A stretch of DNA of 64,000 nucleotides from Nereocystis luetkeana (lineage: Eukaryota > Sar > Phaeophyceae > Laminariales > Laminariaceae), in assembly GCA_031213475.1 (NCBI GenBank), contig JARUPZ010000016.1, forward strand, positions 4,903,491-4,967,490, written 5' to 3'. Shown in pieces: positions 32,401-41,561 of the stretch. Each line of letters opens with the position of its first letter. Position 1 is the stretch's first letter. The notes below the pieces were generated by a model. It was not told the origin of the DNA, searched no databases, and saw nothing but the letters and a program-made list of their open reading frames with translations. Made by a program: the position numbers and the translations under genes.

Positions 32401-33743
32401 ACCGAGAGCACTGGCCGTGCTGCTGGGAAACAAGGGGCGATACGTACGACGTACGAGTGTTCACGACACTGACGATTTTTTATGTGAAGACAACAACAAC
32501 ACGACAAGAAGAAGAACACGGAGAACCCCAAACGAGGAAGAACGGAAACATTGAAACAACAGAAAAAAAGACATCGAAACACGGAAAGCATAGACCGCCA
32601 GAATGCGAAGCACGCCATCATGAGGAGATCAGATCAGCGCCTGCTGTACGGATAGTCGAGGGGGAACAAACGCGCTCGAAACAAATACTCACAGAATCGG
32701 AGAAGCCGGAGCGGCGAGATGATAGGTTATCTTAATTCGACCGATTCGTGATGTGCACACTCACACAGCACGCAAAAGGAACGACCAGCGCACCACCACC
32801 CAACAGCTACCCTGGCCCTGGTAGCAGTCAGTCATGTGACTGGCTGGTACTTGTGGCATGTGCTTTTGGCTGGCCTGCGAACTGTGGTGTGTGCTGGCAG
32901 CCGGAGGTATGACGCGTGTTGTTGACGGCAGAGCTGTGACAAGTAAACACCTCGGGCATTTTTCTGGCAGCCGTAGGTGGTGTGTCGTATTAATATAATA
33001 GTGCAGGTGGACGCTGGACAGAACACAGTATTAATAGTAATAATAACAAAATGAACCTCGCCTGCCCGTGCAATAGATGAGGCCGGGGCGAGCCGCTAAA
33101 TAATCAAAGTGAAATAAAGGAAGCTCTCCGACTGCTGCTGTTTCGGCAGGCCAGGGTGGAGAGTGAGAGGGCCCCGCTTCAAGCCTGGTGTAGGTAGAGG
33201 TGCAGCAGTAGTACGCACCTGGTACAGCAGTCGTAGCACGTGGACTACGTATATACAGCACTTCGAGAAACAACACAGGGTGGTTGATACCTTCGGCTCA
33301 TCTTCCGGTGTATCATGACATACAATGAAAAAAAAACAGTGAAATTTTATAAGGCGCCAATGAAGCAGCACCCTTGTGCTGGGACTCATGGAGCCTGCTC
33401 CATCGGTTAGCCAGGATCGAAGTCGTCAGCCGCAAAATCACAGCTTCAGACCATCGAATATTCACGACTTGCGAGCATTGGTGCTATCCTGCCTGAGACA
33501 CAGCTCAATCGCAGCACATCACACTGGCTGGCTCACACGGCCATCGTTAGGACGAGTACGTAAAGACACCACGAAACGTTTTTTGGCGCTATATTTTACC
33601 CTCTTCTTGCCTTTTTGGAAGAACTGCAGCAGACTTTCATTGCGTTCGATCTCGCTCACCTTGTCCTGTTTCCCCTGAAAAACTGCGAGGTGGAGCTTCG
33701 ACACCCCACCCGCGTCCATCAGCTGCTTGTGTCTTGTAACCAT
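11489..33743 (-). CDS. ankyrin-repeat protein gene, tentative joined model
   Basis: Six exons (33743-33660, 16296-16027, 14009-13446, 12782-12732, 12128-12039, 11665-11489) all start and end in phase 0, have AG/GT flanks and join into one open frame of about 412 codons. The protein has an N-terminal ankyrin block (LHLAVFQG, GQTPLHIACHREG, GNTALHSAAGSG). An approximately 190-residue Ala/Gly/Ser-rich linker follows, then a second ankyrin block (LHLAIFQG, GQTPLHLACYKG, DNGADVN). Ankyrin repeats mediate protein-protein contacts; no enzymatic domain is seen. The C terminus is not found, but coiled-coil exons at 10.3 and 9.5 kb are candidates. The model needs a 17.4-kb first intron. The two blocks begin with very similar exons, so they may be duplicated genes or an internal duplication. 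No signal peptide or membrane segment is seen. Confidence 0.45.
11790..11935. repeat. hexanucleotide minisatellite (AAGGAT/AAGGAC)n
   Basis: Roughly twenty AAGGAY or AAGGAT units with drift, inside the short intron between the ankyrin exons at 11665 and 12039. Tyr/Pro-rich and Arg-rich frames across it are artefacts. Confidence 0.9.
12039..12128 (-). CDS. ankyrin exon (30 codons)
   Basis: Thirty codons from VEHVVGRGDL to GQTPLHLACYK. They complete the first helix pair of a repeat started in the exon at 12782 and carry the canonical TPLHLA core. The donor is GTAAGT (consensus) and the acceptor GATGGCAG. Confidence 0.85.
12276..12400. repeat. degenerate (GGGTA)n repeat
   Basis: Pentamer GGGTA in runs with GCGTA and GAGTA variants. 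It resembles telomeric DNA but has a 5-base period, so it is a minisatellite and not a telomere. Confidence 0.85.
12732..12782 (-). CDS. ankyrin exon (17 codons)
   Basis: ASLQELHLAIFQGDTAR between an acceptor (CGCGCCAG) and a GTAAGA donor. It parallels the exon at 33743-33660 (LHLAVFQGKQDK) in sequence and splice position. It has no ATG of its own, so it is an internal exon, which argues for one long gene. The exon start is the least certain boundary. Confidence 0.65.
12847..12878. repeat. poly(G) run
   Basis: About 32 uninterrupted G on the plus strand. No retroposon tail signature (GAGTAC) abuts it. Confidence 0.95.
13446..14009 (-). CDS. low-complexity linker exon (188 codons)
   Basis: Opens IMLEGGAKVEED, which resembles the end of an ankyrin repeat, then becomes Ala/Gly/Ser/Asn-rich with short charged motifs. 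It contains SSTERGDQAKF and FDSPRSKAVAAG and ends FTPRRSAKQ before GTGGGT. It is open for 564 bases with an acceptor after GTCGATGCAG. Serine-proline and threonine-proline pairs suggest a disordered, possibly phosphorylated region (inference). Codon usage is GC-rich and periodic, as in the ankyrin exons. A frame this long could arise by chance in GC-rich DNA, but the splice sites and the ankyrin-like start support coding. Confidence 0.6.
14723..14797 (+). mobile_element. LINE 3' end with C-rich tail, degraded
   Basis: AAAGGGATGCGTGGCCAATG, then ACCAAGGCAAGC, leading to a C-tract, matches the LINE C-terminal coding end at 18990-19056. Frame and stop are eroded. Confidence 0.55.
15020..15545. 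repeat. compound minisatellite, about 150-bp unit with 22-bp sub-repeat
   Basis: The landmark CTACAGAGACCTTGA...GGGTCAA recurs near 15138, 15291, 15436 and 15520. Between these lie one to four copies of GTCAAGGACTTGCCCGGA. The array lies in the intron between ankyrin exons 16027 and 14009. Confidence 0.9.
15560..15965. repeat. minisatellite, about 130-bp unit
   Basis: Three diverged units share GTCAGGAGACGG, GACGGCGGTC and GTGTGGGAGCTCCT in the same order. The adjoining tandem array at 15020-15545 has a different unit. Confidence 0.75.
16027..16296 (-). CDS. ankyrin exon (90 codons)
   Basis: Ninety codons, phase 0 at both ends, with acceptor TGCGCGCAG and donor GTGAGA. It has nearly three ankyrin repeats: VRRLLEKGCLDIDKGD, GQTPLHIACHREG, LLAAHRVNMKALDANGN, TALHSAAGSG, EFLLGRGLSVGDRNKDG. 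The TPLH, TALH and G-rich turn positions are intact. It joins in frame behind the exon ending LHLAVFQGKQDK at 33660, restoring the usual repeat spacing. This is the clearest ankyrin evidence in the window. Confidence 0.9.
16585..16760 (+). repeat. dispersed repeat (CAGATCCGGGGTCACATAG family)
   Basis: Shares ATTAATAG, GTAACTCAGATCCGGGGTCA, AGCAGGCTCTCC and ATCGCGAGA-like blocks, in order, with 28290-28470 and, inverted, with 25680-25840. Non-coding; class unknown. Confidence 0.65.
17778..17918. repeat. (TTG)n microsatellite
   Basis: About 140 bases of TTG repeats with a few CTG/TTC interruptions. The polyglutamine and polyasparagine frames on the minus strand are not supported by splice sites or flanking coding sequence. 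Confidence 0.95.
18511..18798 (+). mobile_element. poly(C)-tailed SINE-like element, 5'-truncated
   Basis: Begins within CTGCTGTCTCTGGAAATGCC immediately after a C-run (18498-18511) and ends ATCGAGTACA then C-run. It is about 95% like 43660-43948 by eye. The next element (LINE fragment) starts right after its C-tail. Confidence 0.85.
18800..19056 (+). mobile_element. 5'-truncated LINE 3' end with intact frame and poly(C) tail
   Basis: This fragment keeps an open frame to the natural stop: EKTIAILGDRWWPQAAK, then KKFLCNIWKQRNE, SIRSRNGAPSRKGC and [12 protein letters not shown], then TGA. The TGA lies in ATGAGTA and is followed at once by about 20 C. So the element's reading frame ends about four bases from its tail, with virtually no 3' untranslated region. 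It is sandwiched between two SINE-like copies joined by C-tracts. Confidence 0.8.
19057..19122 (+). mobile_element. SINE-like 3' end with poly(C) tail
   Basis: Only the last 65 bp of the family (CGACTACGGCCAGGCATGAG to CTATCGAGTAC) plus a C-run, attached directly to the C-tail of the preceding LINE copy. Confidence 0.8.
19160..19430. repeat. CTTCGGTAAGTTCGGTACG minisatellite
   Basis: Diverged tandem units of about 45-50 bp built on CGACACTTCGGTAAG, TTCGGTACGA and CAATACCGGTACC. Confidence 0.75.
20050..20590. mobile_element. TIR element (ATGTCAGGAGACA ends)
   Basis: Starts ATGTCAGGAGACATGTC and ends TGTCTCCTGACAT, a 13-bp perfect inverted terminal repeat about 540 bp apart. Sub-terminal GTCTGTCTAGGC repeats lie at both ends. 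A shorter relative is at 38692-38857. No transposase frame, so it is non-autonomous. Confidence 0.6.
20795..20917. mobile_element. hairpin MITE (GGGGGACCATAG family)
   Basis: Ends TATTACGAGGGACCATA and TACTATGGTCCCCCCTAATA, with a central TATTTTTACTAA-like segment shared with other copies. About 123 bp. It lies among 'AGTGCCGGTTGCC' repeats of another dispersed family (20765-21060, also 29140-29310). Confidence 0.75.
21827..21935. mobile_element. hairpin MITE (GGGGGACCATAG family)
   Basis: TATTTACGGGGGACCATAG ... TATGGTCCCAGGTAAATA, about 109 bp. The internal segment is in the opposite orientation to the copies at 47-56 kb. Confidence 0.8.
22020..22260. repeat. tandem repeat (CGCCAGAAGCTGACAGGAGG), unit about 65 bp
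   Basis: Two close copies of CGCCAGAAGCTGACAGGAGG followed by CGACGTACGCAA and ACTAGCCC, plus flanking partial copies (GACTAGGCTA, AGCTGACAGC). Confidence 0.75.
22385..22791. mobile_element. long foldback element, about 190-bp inverted arms
   Basis: The left arm starts CACTGACAAGATCTCAGG and the right arm ends CCTGAAATCTTGTCAGCGTG. Arms of about 185-200 bp are inverted copies around a spacer near 22570-22587. Both strands carry Ala/Gly-rich open frames (runs of CAGCAG/GCAGGA), which mirror each other because of the palindrome. No transposase. Confidence 0.85.
23682..23911 (-). mobile_element. poly(C)-tailed SINE-like element (antisense)
   Basis: The minus strand matches 43730-43948, with the C-tail seen as the G-run at 23682-23690. 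The upstream (right) end diverges after GCGGACTTGCAT. Confidence 0.85.
23931..24036 (-). mobile_element. second SINE-like copy joined by poly(C)
   Basis: A G-run (23931-23941) then a diverged copy of the last 95 bp of the family (TCATGCATGGCCGTAG, CATCCCTACGAT, GTTTTCACC). It lies head to tail with 23682-23911 on the minus strand. Confidence 0.7.
25556..25632 (+). tRNA. tRNA-like sequence or SINE head, probably not a functional tRNA
   Basis: Contains a good internal promoter B box (GGTTCGAGCC) and an A-box-like TGGTTCAAGTGG about 47 bases earlier. It has a 5-bp T stem (CTGGG/CTCAG with one G-U pair). A six-of-seven acceptor pairing (CCGGTCG with GGGTCGG, two wobbles) can be drawn, but it leaves two extra bases before the T stem, and the D and anticodon stems are poor. 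Most likely a tRNA pseudogene or tRNA-derived SINE. Confidence 0.3.
25680..25840 (-). repeat. dispersed repeat (CAGATCCGGGGTCACATAG family), inverted copy
   Basis: Minus-strand match to 16585-16760 and 28290-28470, with TGTGACCCCGGATCTGAGTTA on the plus strand near 25803-25823. Confidence 0.65.
26760..28085 (+). pseudogene. LINE (non-LTR retrotransposon) 3' half, frame-broken, poly(C) tail
   Basis: The plus strand carries the C-terminal part of a reverse-transcriptase ORF. First comes the post-palm stretch with YLGVENSKDCSW, RIKRCILMNVVVPKLEYAG and a KIVKRLE helix (to about 27130). A middle segment follows: RNMPKKRLPAIVDKAVWE, KGRAGTRWDSV. Then a zinc-knuckle-like CPCGKAIDSRTHIVREC (about 27640-27690) precedes the end RKGCVV-GQMTKASN. 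A CCHC-type motif behind the polymerase is usual in LINE ORF2 proteins. Stops and frame changes near 27134, 27540-27610 and 27810 make it a pseudogene. Its 3' 60 bp are duplicated in tandem (27950-28060), then a C-run. The same end occurs at 18800-19056. It lies in the proposed first intron of the ankyrin gene. Confidence 0.75.
28290..28470 (+). repeat. dispersed repeat (CAGATCCGGGGTCACATAG family)
   Basis: Third copy of the family, containing ATTAATAGCCGTAACTCAGA, CACATAGCAGGCTCTCC and ATCGCGAGAGAGAAGA. Confidence 0.65.
28562..28656. mobile_element. hairpin MITE (TTTTAGGACTGCAG family)
   Basis: Best copy. CTTTTAGGACTGCAGTCCCG and CGGGACTGCAGTGCTAAAAG are inverted arms enclosing TTTTGGGGACAAA / TTTGTCCCCAAAA. 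TTAA follows the right end (AAAAGGGTTAA). Confidence 0.85.
29415..29474. repeat. (AT)n microsatellite
   Basis: About 60 bases of AT dinucleotide with a single GC step. The SINE-like element at 29475 starts directly at its end. Confidence 0.95.
29475..29990 (+). mobile_element. full-length poly(C)-tailed SINE-like element
   Basis: Begins GGTTGGGTTGGCGTCGGTTG, the same start as the copy at 43405, and ends AACGAGTAC plus 20 C. Shared landmarks are GCCAGGGTACCGTTTTTTT, GGGAATGATCGTATCACG, TGCTGTCTCTGGAAATGGCC and TCACCCTTCATGCGACTCGC. About 515 bp. I see no reverse-transcriptase frame and no clear pol III B box, so it is either an unusual SINE or a non-coding LINE derivative. Confidence 0.85.
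29991..30054 (+). mobile_element. extra SINE-like 3' end with poly(C)
   Basis: The last 45 bp of the element (TCTATGGTAATACAACTA, GGCCATGCGTGAT, TGAGTACA) plus a new C-run, joined to the C-tail of the full-length copy. Confidence 0.75.
30940..31085 (+). repeat. dispersed repeat (CTACCCGTCGACATCCAGCAC family)
   Basis: Shares ATTCTTCTTTCTACCCGTCG, CATCCAGCAC, a GTCCGTGC-like block, GAGATA, and a CTCTGTGG-rich hairpin with 34145-34345 and 36375-36575. Confidence 0.6.
31287..31386. mobile_element. hairpin MITE (TTTTAGGACTGCAG family)
   Basis: CAACCCTTTTAGGACTGCAG opposite GGACTGCAGTACTAAAAGGG; the right arm's GTCCCC block is eroded. Confidence 0.8.
33660..33743 (-). CDS. ankyrin first exon (28 codons)
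   Basis: ATG at 33743 opens MVTRHKQLMDAGGVSK, then the ankyrin start LHLAVFQGKQDK, ending at a GTGAGC donor in phase 0. The last 12 residues match the exon at 12782-12732 (LHLAIFQGDTAR) including the splice position. It joins in frame to VRRLLEKG at 16296, giving correct ankyrin spacing. The ATG is the first in frame, since upstream only a GTG is available. That exon is 17.4 kb away, so this exon could instead belong to a separate, decayed paralogue. Confidence 0.6.
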
Positions 33744-34144
33744 GGTGTTCAGAGTGGTTCCCACCCGTCTCTCCTTCCTTTCCTAAGAAACGCCGCTGAT
33801 GAGGGTCGCAGCCTGCTGTTCTTCAATGAGAGAGGTCTATGTGTCGCATCTCAATATAAACAACACAACAATGGCGTTTTCCAGAAGCGGGTAGCGGGGC
33901 TTGTGTGTTTTTTTAGCTTTTTGTCGGTTTCATCGGTTTCACCACACCCATGCCGTTTCATTCTTCATTCGCCGTCCGTCCGTATCACAGGTATTCCGTA
34001 ATGCTCGATCTATCTGATCAATTGGATATATCTCATTATGCTTTTCTGGAAGTCTTCTCCTGTTGATTCCTCGTCTGTTTCTCGTCGTATCGGTTTCATC
34101 CTTGGACGTCGTCATCGTTCGCCGCTCCTGTCACCATCAGTGTG

Positions 34145-34345
34145 TGTGTGTGTGTGTTCTTCACATTAAACCGTTCTTTCTACCCGTCGACATCCAGCAC
34201 AACCAGTGTCCGTGCCGATTCTTCCATCCTAGAAGAGATACAAGTTCTGTGGTCACAAAGCTACGCCACAGAGATACTACGTTGCCACGTGTGCAGTGTG
34301 AACTGCAGTGGGCAATGCAAAGCCATGTCATCATACTAGATACGA
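34145..34345 (+). repeat. dispersed repeat (CTACCCGTCGACATCCAGCAC family)
   Basis: TTCTACCCGTCGACATCCAG, CAACCAGTGTCCGTGC, AGAGATACAAGTTCTGTGG and TACGTTGCCACGTG. It is an inverted near-copy of 36375-36575; the two lie about 2 kb apart. Confidence 0.7.
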
Positions 34346-35018
34346 CAGGCACGACATACGCAATCTATGAAATAGTGAAACGAAAAAAAACAATCAAAGA
34401 GAAAACAAAAACAAGGTAGACAAGTCAAAAAAGAAGAAGAAAAATGAAAGCAAAATCTAAGAGAAACAATCTGCCGTGCCCCCCCCCCCGCAGGCGAGGT
34501 GGCCTACACTTGAAAAAGAACGAGCTGGAAAAAAGAAGAAATAACAAAAAACACCACTGCTTGTGAACAGAGTAAGACAAAGAACCAAGGAGAAAGTAAC
34601 AAGGAAAAATAACAAAGGGGAAATAACAGGCAGACCAAAGCCCAAAGCACCTTCTAGGTGGCGGCAGCAGCTTGTGGTACGAGTAGTATAGCCAGGTTCT
34701 CCCTGCTAATCCGCCTGGTACCTTGCTACCCAGACTGCCGTCTCCGCCCTGCGTTCGTCAACTATGCCCAGCCCCTTGGCGTCAGACAATACGAGCCGAG
34801 CAGAGCAGGTTCGTCTTCCAACCACGCCACACGGCTCCTTGAGTACGGCTTATCAATCAGAAAAGGAAGAGGAAGAGAAAAAATGAAATGAAAATCACGG
34901 AGAGTCAGCGCAAGAAAGAAAAAAAAAAAAAAAAAACTAAAAGAGAAGACAAGGGAAGACCACGTTCGAGCCAGCTGCACCAGTTGGTAGCACTAGTAGT
35001 ATGGTCATATTCTACTTC

Positions 35019-35885
35019 CTAGTCGACTTGGTGCCTTGCTACCCTGTCTGCCATCTCCTTCCTACTTTCGTCTACCGCCGTTTCCCTTCTACCCCTCCTG
35101 TTCCCCCCCCTCTCCGCATTCCCTCGGTCGGGCTTTATGCCACTTCTCCTGTTGCCCCCTCCCCCCCCGTTCCTTTGGGCACCATCCACGGCGGATGCGC
35201 GGCGCTGTCTACTCATCTCAGCCTCAGCCTCGTGCCACCTCACCATGAACCGTTCGGCTGCTTCAAGGATCCCCCGGTACCACTTCCCCACCTTTTTGGC
35301 TGCAGTGGACCACAACGCGGTCTCAACTCCAAACACCAAGGGGGCAACTTCCGTTGACCCTTCGGTGGCTCGGAACTCCCTAAGGTCTTCGACTATGCAT
35401 CTATGCCAAGTCTTACACTGTCCGCCTGGTCTCGGGTTCTCCCCACCAGCTATCGTCCCGAGCATTACCCGATTGGGTAATCGCTCCTTGCTTTGCCGTG
35501 CCACGCCCCCCGCAAAGAAGAGCCGCCGTTTGCGAATGGTCGTTTCGATGCTCTCGCAACGTGTCATCTTGAGGGCCTTCGCGTACGAGAGGGTGGCATG
35601 GTCAGTACGAAGTCGGCGCTGGAAGCCAATGACTCGCAACAGGACTTGGTGGTGAGCCGTTCGAAGCTTGGCAAAGTGTTCCGCTCTGAGGGTCCACGTC
35701 ACACACCCGTACAGCAGGGTCTCAATCACCTCGGCCTTCAGCATTCGGACTTTAAGGCTAAGGGGGGCGGTCGTCCTATCATACAACTCCGGGCCGAACC
35801 GTTTGAAGCATGCTCGCATGAGGCGGATCCGTCGGTCGATTTCGAGCGAGAGGTCAGCGTTTTCGTGGATAACGCCGTATCGTTA
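35019..35885 (-). pseudogene. endonuclease/reverse-transcriptase C-terminal relic
   Basis: About 288 codons open on the minus strand, starting in GVIHENADLSLEIDRRIRLM without an ATG that could be its own start. Next come RACFKRFGPELYDR, LKVRMLKAEVIETLLYGC, LSYAKAL and ESIETTIRKRRLFFAG. These match the well-known C-terminal region of RTE/craniate-like non-LTR reverse transcriptases, the part after the palm and thumb that begins with the NADLSLEIDRRI helix. The polymerase palm motifs and the endonuclease are absent, so this is a 5'-truncated copy. The tail beyond about codon 215 becomes Arg/Gly-rich. It is a different LINE family from the one at 26.8 kb and lacks a poly(C) end. Confidence 0.75.
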
Positions 35886-36374
35886 TCATCGTTCCTTGTT
35901 TGTTCGTTGGTTTGTTGTTGTACTGTTTTTCATCCGACAATGCAAGCAAGTGAAATGTGCAGTTTGTAGTATCAGCTCAGAGATATTCTGATTCGCTTTC
36001 TTTTACCTTTGGTTGCAGGTCGCATGCCGTAACATCGCGCGCATACGTACCATGTACGACACACCTGGTACAACGTACAACACATATCATACATACATGC
36101 TTACTTCACGATCCGATATGGTGGTGCTTTTTCATCGCGGGCGATCCCCAGGCAATCCGGACATAAACCTTCAGTTTTCGTCGACGGCGGATTATTGATG
36201 TTTATTACTGCTGTATAGTGTGCAGTCCTGTACTTCGCAGAAAAAACAGCAAAACAAAAAAAGCAGCAAGGCCGGCGAGACACGGAGAGTCGGCGTTATC
36301 ATATCATAAAAAATTACATCATCCAGGTGTACTATGGTGGGCCGACATGGCTGCCATATTGCATTGCCTACCAC

Positions 36375-36575
36375 TGCTGTGCTTACTGCATACCAGGTAA
36401 TACGTGGCAACGTAGTATCTCTGTGGCGTAGCTTTGTGACCACAGAACTTGCATCTCTCTTCTACCAGGTATATAGGATGATTGAAGAATCGGCACGGAC
36501 ACTGGTTGTGCTGGATGTCGACGGGTAGAAAGAACGGTTTGATGTGAAGAACGCACACACACTATTATGATTGTG
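36375..36575 (-). repeat. dispersed repeat (CTACCCGTCGACATCCAGCAC family), inverted
   Basis: Reverse complement of 34145-34345, with extra ACCAGGTA words inserted (TACCAGGTATATAGG near 36464). Confidence 0.7.
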
Positions 36576-36604
36576 CTGTAATACACCAGTGCGCTAATTA
36601 TAGT

Positions 36605-37795
<1,191 letters not shown>

Positions 37796-38691
37796 ATCGA
37801 CAAGATGTCAACTATATACTATATACCTGGTACATATAATTCCAGAGAGGATATTGCTCGACGACGTGTTGCGCTGTTGTAACAGGTTTGCAGCCGTTGC
37901 CCGCAAACAAACAACAAAAGGCGAGAAATCGAAGGCAAAAAACAAAGGAATCAAGAAAATAAGGGCGTTTCTGCTGACACTATACGAACGGACTTTTTAC
38001 TACTTACTTGCACATGATATAATATACCAGGTATGCAACATTATTTATTATGGTATACTGTCAGGTGTCACACAAGCAACAATACAATGCATTATTAATA
38101 TGTACCTGGTACCTGGTACCTGATACTGGTATGATGTTTAGATTATTAATGATTGATTGGTAGATATCAAGGTATAGTTAGTACCAGGTAGGTACCATTT
38201 ATTGTTGTGCGTATGTACAGTACAAAAGTAGTAGTAGTCTAAAGCTAGCAACAACAGCGTGACACGGCGGCACCAGACTGAGGGTATAGTAGTATCATTA
38301 TGGTAAGATAGTTCATCACCGTTGGTCCGGCTATTATTATTGGTGATGTGTTGTTGGCTAACAAACTCCAACGCAGACAAACGGACGTTGCACGAGCAAG
38401 TGTGTCAATATTTTGCCCCGACAGCAGTGAGTGGTGTGTGTTGCCCATTTACGTACCGCATGACATCGAGAACAAAACTCGAGGGCACATCAGAGGCGTT
38501 TGAGAGTACGATGTTTGATCAAATGTCTCGTCTCTGTACGCCGTACAGAGAAGAACGCGTGCTGCTTGCTGGCATCTATGTGCGGTAAAATGCCTGCTGC
38601 TCCGAAAGAATGTTTTTGTTTCGGTTTCGCCGGTTTCACCTGTTTTTTATAACGGTTGGCACGAGATATACCGAAAGCTCTCCCTACCCAC

Positions 38692-38857
38692 AGATGTCAG
38701 GAGTCAGGAGGCATGTCAAGCAAGATAAAATGTGCGCTGTCAAGGGTGTACGGCCAAGTGTTTCACACTAAAACCTAGTAGTGTGGTGTCAGTTAAGGCA
38801 TGTCAAGGCAAAAGTTGCTGTCTGTCAAGGGGTGAAAATGCCTGTCTCCTGACATCT
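38692..38857. mobile_element. short TIR element (AGATGTCAGGAG ends)
   Basis: AGATGTCAGGAGTCAGG at the left and TGTCTCCTGACATCT at the right, with sub-terminal CATGTCAAG repeats. About 166 bp and related by its termini to 20050-20590. Confidence 0.65.
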
Positions 38858-39257
38858 TTGTCCCTACCTGCCACATGCCACGAGCGAGCAGCAAGCAACA
38901 GCAGCAGCAGCAAGTGCTCCAGGCAATACCTACGCGAAGAACATGTGGCTCTAACACCCAGACTTTGCTGCCTATGTTCTGGGAGCACCCAAGCTCACAC
39001 CGTATGCAAGGTAAGGATATACCAGGTAGATAGAGGAGATACTATGTATACGTCCCGATATTATAGTAGTTTATAGTTAGTGGGTGTTGCGCCGACAGCA
39101 CGACCGGTAGTTACTCGTTTGGACAAAATGGAAGACCACCTTGTATGTGTGTGCACCGAGGGGTATTGCTAGGGCGAGGATGGGGGAGTGGGAGCGGAGC
39201 GATATATCTGGATGGGTCAATTCGACCCCGAAACACAAGCTGCAGCACCCACAGTCA

Positions 39258-39356
39258 CCATCTTTTAGAACCGCACTCCCACATGTGGGGACAAAACACT
39301 CTAATTATAAGTAATAGTTTGTCCCCAAAACGGGACTGGGGTCCTAAAAGGGTTAA
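39258..39356. mobile_element. hairpin MITE (TTTTAGGACTGCAG family), diverged
   Basis: TCTTTTAGAACCGCACTCCC opposite GGGACTGGGGTCCTAAAAGG, with GGGGACAAA / TTTGTCCCC inner arms, followed by GTTAA. Confidence 0.75.
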
Positions 39357-39624
39357 GATATTAGTGCAGAAGAACTTCAAGTATACTGCACTTGTAACGC
39401 AATATTAATAGTAGGATATTTATACTATTAATAGTCGACAACTTTAGTGCGATGATTAATTTAGAGAATCGTAGATCTCGGTCGGTGGTCGTAGAACCCG
39501 GTTTCATCCAGCTCGAACGAAGTACGATAACTTTCTTTTTTTTTGTGCGCGTGTAAACTAGAAGCTTGCAATTCGTTCGTAATGTAATGAGTTCAGGTCT
39601 CGTCATGTGTTCGTACTCGTGGGT

Positions 39625-39654
39625 TCGAATCCCACGGTGGTCACCAATGTAAAT
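39625..39654 (+). tRNA. tRNA 3'-half-like fragment
   Basis: A perfect T arm (GTGGG TTCGAAT CCCAC) followed by seven bases and ACCA. I cannot find a matching 5' acceptor strand (GACCACC) or D arm upstream, so this is a fragment or a retroposed piece. Confidence 0.25.
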
Positions 39655-41114
39655 GTAGTACCTGCGCTTGTCGTTCGTACCGACGCCGCGGAGATGTCGC
39701 GGAGAAGTCGCCGTGATGAGGTCGGGGAGCGAGGGTCCCTTGAAGCCGTCGTTTCGGCCGACGTAAGCCGAGCAGAATTCTTCGTTAGTATTTAGGAAGG
39801 AGATGCTAGTGCTAGACTGCCTCGGTGGGGGACCTTTTGTAGGCCCAGAGTCTGCGGCGGAGTACGTATCTCCCGATAGCTATCTCCCGAGGACGGGTCT
39901 ACACCTGACATGAGACCGCTCGTGACCCGAGATTTGATATTGCTTGACCGGTGACTTGTCCTTCGCGCGTGCGTGTTAAGAGATCTACGATATCTCCGAC
40001 CCTGACTTCCACAGCAACAACTATTCATATCACACATCATGGAGATCACGCGCTAGTGGCATGCAGCCCCGCGCCGCATTAATGGGACAGGAGGCGAAGA
40101 GAAGGCACTAAAAATGGAAGCGTGTGCAAAAAGGCGTGAGGTGAGAGTTGTGACCCCTACCATAATAAGCAGAGGGGAAGCTTTGCCGAATTTGTCCCAC
40201 ACGTAAAATGTGCATGTGCTCTCACTCGTGGCAAACTAATGTAGCTTGGAAGACGGGCTTCCAGCCGAATCGCAGTGCTCAACACACACGGCATCGCAGA
40301 AGGTGGTGTGGTGATGAGCGGAGGCCGACTTGCTTTCCGGCCATCAATATCGCGGCTGTATGGGGGTCAATCGTGCCCGATCGTTCGACGTACACAGGAC
40401 CAAACAACGAAAGAGCAACCACGCTGCTGCGTGAGAAGACTCGTGTGTGAGACAAGGAATTCAGACAGACAAGAAAAGAAGTTTCCGTTGTATATGGACA
40501 CCCGCGATAAATCTGTGGCAGGTACATTTGTGGATCAGCGGCCGGCCGGCCGTGGTTGCGTTTTCTCGTTCGTGTGAACAAACACAGCGCACCGCGAGCA
40601 ACGGCGCGCATTTCCCGGGCACTCGAAGCCGGGGAGTCGCGGACAGCACGCGCACAGAACGTCCTTCCGTCCGTCCTACCGTGTGCATCAAGTATTGCAC
40701 CCACACAAACGAAACGCATGAGTGCGGAAAAGAAAGCTTGGTGGCTCACTCAACACACACGCACGCATAAACGCATGCCTGCAGGTACAAAACACATCAG
40801 TTGCCAACTCGGACAAAAGTGGTGGGCATGGCCTCGTCTGCCTTGCGTGTACCAGATATACATGTAGCCTTGTCACCCCCCAAAAATAACACGTGGGGAG
40901 CGCCAACTACAGCGCGCCAATCACGGACTACAGCGATAGCAGTAAAATATCGTGCGACCGCTGAGAAAAACGATGCCCCGCCATTGATGCACCGCGCCAA
41001 CAATCAGCTTACCCAGTGTATATTCCACAACCGTTTTATCCGTGAATTGATGTGGAGTATCCTCACAAATTTATTACCGCTTTGCACGCCAAGGCCACGA
41101 GAGACGCTAAGTCA

Positions 41115-41142
41115 ATCACCCCCCCCCCCCCCCCCCCCCCCG
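41115..41142. repeat. poly(C) run
   Basis: About 22-25 C in the 3' flank of the chaperonin gene. It has no GAGTAC border, so it is not clearly a retroposon tail. Confidence 0.9.
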
Positions 41143-41561
41143 ACGGCGAGACACGCCAACTTTCCCCCAAACCAACCAGTACCATAGCTCGTTGCTAATG
41201 TTGTCAAGGCGGAAAATCGAGCGAACGAAGAAGAGGAAAAATCTGTCGGGCAGAAGCCAAACGTTATACCCTATCCGTCAGAACCTGTGGAAACCCTCTG
41301 CAGGCGGTATCTGTAGGATACAGTGCAGGCCAGCCAAAATATCCGTCCCCCAACCCCACCCTGTCTCTAGCCTTAGCGTGACGGTAAGTTTGTATGGCCA
41401 CCGTGCGGCGAAAACCAGCCGTTATGACCTCTCACCACGCAGCTAAACCTAGCCGTTATGGGCACCACAGCGCCCACGATGCACTCGTAATGGGCCATAT
41501 AAGGCCGCCACCAGATGCTGGCTCGACCCAACGACGACATCAGCAACAGTTAAAAGCGACA

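Noticed and set aside
40279-40749. 156-codon minus-strand frame near the 3' end of CCT5
   Set aside because: Composition is erratic (Cys/Arg/Ser mix), it overlaps other frames equally long, and no motif is recognisable.
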